From Allomyces arbusculus (taxonomy: Eukaryota > Blastocladiomycota > Blastocladiomycetes > Blastocladiales > Blastocladiaceae), in contig JADHYV010000003.1 of NCBI GenBank assembly GCA_027604705.1, positions 682,001 through 746,000 of the forward strand: a DNA stretch of 64,000 nt, in the 5' to 3' direction. The position numbers and the translations under genes are program-made. Of this stretch, positions 61,856 to 64,000 are shown in pieces. Numbering within the stretch: the first letter of the stretch is position 1; each line of letters begins with the position of its first letter. The notes beneath the pieces are model-generated. The model was not told the DNA's origin. It searched no databases and worked only from the letters and a program-made list of their open reading frames with translations.

Positions 61856-64000
61856 ATGCAAGCCGGCCGCGCGAGTCCGCCGAGCCGCGACGGTTCGCCC
61901 GTTCACCGTGTGGGCCGTTCCGGCAACGACTTGGGGTCAACAGCTGCGCTAAACCCCGACCACGGCGACGCGGCTGATACTCGAGCGCACCAATGGACTT
62001 CAATGGAACCCGACGCCGACCAGCACGACGATTTGCGCGCGACCGCACGCGGCAGCAGCGTTGCGACTCACGCACTTGGACCAGCCGCGGATTCGGCGAC
62101 TGTACGCATCAGTCTGGGCGGCCAACTGCGCAAACGGCTCACGGCGCAGCGCACCAACATGACCGCTCTGACGCGGTCCGTGGACTACGAGGAAGTCGAC
62201 AGCGCGCCGATGCAGCGCTACTACCAGCGCGTGCGCCCGTCGCGCCAAAATGTCGTGCGCGCTCTACTTTGCGTGATTCTTGGGTTCGCCACGGCGGCGC
62301 TCTACTATGGGCTCCACCATGTCACCCGGATCCTGTTTGAATTGCGCGTCAAGCAAGCCAAGACCGCGTATGAGCACTCGTTTGCCGCGTTTTGGGGGTC
62401 AATGGTCGGCTTCGCACTCATTCCAGCGTTGATTGGGGCCATCATCACCATTCTCGAACCGTCGGCGGGCGGGTCGGGCATGCCTGAAGTGATCTCATTC
62501 CTCAACGGTCTCGACCAGCCTGCGTTTGTGACCTGGCAGACACTCGGCGCCAAGGTTGTCGGCATGGTGTGCATTGTCTCGAGCGGGCTCTACAGTGGGT
62601 ATGATGGGCCGCTGATTCACGGTGCGTTGCTTTGAATGAATTGCTGCCTTGCCGCTTCGAGGCTTACAGCTGACCGTTTGATCCGGCGTCTCCACTAGCT
62701 TGCGCAATCATCGGCATCATGATCGTGCGCAACCTGAAGAAGATTCCGAAGCTCGCAGAGGTTTACTACGGCGTGCGCGACTTGCACGCCGAGTCCCGGT
62801 CCATGATCCGGAATGTGCGCTCGCACGAGCTCCAAGTGTTTGCGACGCTTGGTGCTGCTTGCGGTGTCGCGACGGCTTTCCAAGGTACGCTTGTCTCTGC
62901 TTGCTCTCCACCTGATCCGACGTTCATGGCACTATTGTTTGATCCGACGTTCATGGCGGTATTGTTTACCCTTGCACATCGATCAAATAGCTCCTGTCGC
63001 CGGTGTCATTTTCGCGCTCGAAGAAGCCATCTCGTTCTATTCGCCGTCGCTGCTCCTCAAGGCCCTCTTTGCCTGCTCCATGACAATGGTCGCGACCAGT
63101 ATTTACTCTCACGGCACCAAAATCAACGGCGACTCGTACTCGATCTACTCGGTCAACGCGCACTGCAGCATCCGCATCACTGCCGTCGAGTACCTGAGCT
63201 TTGTTATCATGGGGGTCGTTGGCGGTAAGTTGGACATGTCGCGCGCTTCCGTTTCCACGACTTGCACTGACACATCCTCACTCCCTGATTATAGGCGTCC
63301 TCGGCCATTTCTACAACGTCCTCGTGGCGAGGATTGGCGTCTGGCGCGCCAAGTTCATTCACCCGAGCGTGCCGCGTCGCCTCATCGAAGTCGTGATCGT
63401 TGTTTTGATCACCATGACCGCTTCGTCGCTCATGATTGAGCTGCCCACGGAGCGCGACGTACGTTTGGCCACTTTTCCCTTGTTTTCGGCTCTACCCAAA
63501 TGCCGAACTGATAATATTCGCTTCTCCCAGGGATCATTGTGCACGCCATTCGACCGCAGTCTCAAGCATCTCGTCAAAGTCCCGCCCACCAACCCGTGCG
63601 TCAACACGTGCGACGGGTGGGTGAGTAGTATGAACGCCACAGATGCGGCCGACTTCATCGAGTACGATCCATCGAGCCTGTTTGACTCGTGCATCGAATG
63701 GCTCGATGATTCGGTCTGCTTGGACGCACGAATCCGCAACCAAGTCATTTCGGTACCGTTTCGCGGCCAACTTCGATTTGTTTTGCACCGCTCTGACCGT
63801 GGTGCTACGGACAGGACGCGGCTTCGCGGTACACGTCCATGGTCGACACTTGCAACACGCTGTCGCCGACAACGACGGTCTCGCTGCTCCCATCCGACGA
63901 CGCGGCCGTGCACGCGCTCGTCGTGCAGTCGATTACGCAGTACCGGTCGGCGCTCTACCCGCCGGGCCTCTACTTTGACGCCGACTTCAACAAGCCGCTT
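61856..64000 (+). CDS. CLC-family chloride channel/exchanger (3' end outside window)
   Basis: The first 586 codons, in six exons: 61856-62621, 62699-62884, 62991-63224, 63295-63458, 63531-63752 and 63815-64000 (cut by the window edge). CLC proteins are dimeric Cl- channels or Cl-/H+ antiporters; intracellular members acidify vacuoles and endosomes. The first ~130 residues are a hydrophilic cytosolic region. The membrane part starts with NVVRALLCVILGFATAALYY. The anion-path motifs are GGSGMPEVISFLNG (GSGIPE), SGYDGPLIHGACA (GxEGP) and APVAGVIFALEEAISFYSP. The gating position of GxEGP, normally Glu, is Asp (residue 250). A long luminal Cys-containing loop follows (CTPFDRSLK ... NPCVNTCDGW ... 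DSCIEWLDDSVCLD), as in the CLC-6/7 group. The last intron (63753-63814) is inferred from frame. Confidence 0.9.
62914..62967 (+). repeat. 27-bp tandem duplication inside a CLC intron
   Basis: Two adjacent 27-bp copies (62914-62940 and 62941-62967) differ at two positions. They lie in CLC intron 2 (62885-62990) and explain why that intron is 106 bp instead of about 79. Confidence 0.95.

Noticed and set aside
1-64000. CRISPR arrays, riboswitches, operons, intact transposons, retroelements or viral genes
   Set aside because: None was seen. The genes are spliced and eukaryotic, and no terminal repeats, transposase, integrase or reverse transcriptase motifs were found in any frame.

Overview
The window reads as nuclear DNA of a GC-rich fungus. 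Genes are close together on both strands. Most are split by short GT-AG introns, nearly all 58-106 bp with a few of 131-134 bp, and donors are mainly gtgcgt, gtacgt or gtatgt. An APSES transcription factor, a fungal-style Cox6a/Cox13 and a long-tailed P4-ATPase support a fungal origin. An RFX factor and a candidate relative of the sperm protein TEX47 would suit a lineage that still makes flagellated zoospores, for example Blastocladiomycota or chytrids. That placement is inference, not something read directly from the sequence.

Layout. 1-7.7 kb: the 3' end of an importin-5-like karyopherin, the copper chaperone ATX1, a DNAJC17-type J/RRM protein, a decayed leucine-rich gene on the minus strand, and the H/ACA snoRNP factor NAF1. 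8.3-16.3 kb: a 1901-residue phospholipid flippase, then the mitochondrial tRNA-modifying GTPase MSS1/GTPBP3 in six exons. 16.3-17.5 kb: a gene-poor stretch with a 10-N assembly gap. 17.5-24.6 kb: two long single-exon minus-strand genes, a helical/pseudokinase/Sel1 protein and a membrane-anchored CAP10 (GT90) glycosyltransferase. 24.9-28.1 kb: complex I assembly factor CIA30/NDUFAF1 and an RluA-type pseudouridine synthase. 28.4-30.2 kb: a decayed minus-strand gene. 30.8-34.0 kb: a GBP-like GTPase fused to eight 68-residue Cys/His units and two ZZ fingers, the most unusual gene here. 34.7-44.8 kb: an APSES regulator, an orphan and THOC2. 45.7-51.2 kb: a 1064-residue orphan and a secreted-ectodomain/TM/SH3 protein. 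51.6-57.2 kb: the TEX47-like gene, two tRNA genes, COX13 and RFX. 58.7-64 kb: a low-complexity orphan and a CLC chloride channel/transporter cut off by the window edge.

The genes form no operon or obvious cluster. By function they fall into mitochondrial (CIA30, COX13, MSS1), RNA processing and modification (NAF1, THOC2, DNAJC17, pseudouridine synthase, MSS1), membrane/ion (flippase, CLC, ATX1), transcription (APSES, RFX) and accessory, immunity-like architectures (GTPase/Cys-rich, pseudokinase/Sel1). Exon boundaries were worked out by hand from reading frame, splice dinucleotides and family conservation. In every fully spliced model the exon lengths sum to a multiple of three.
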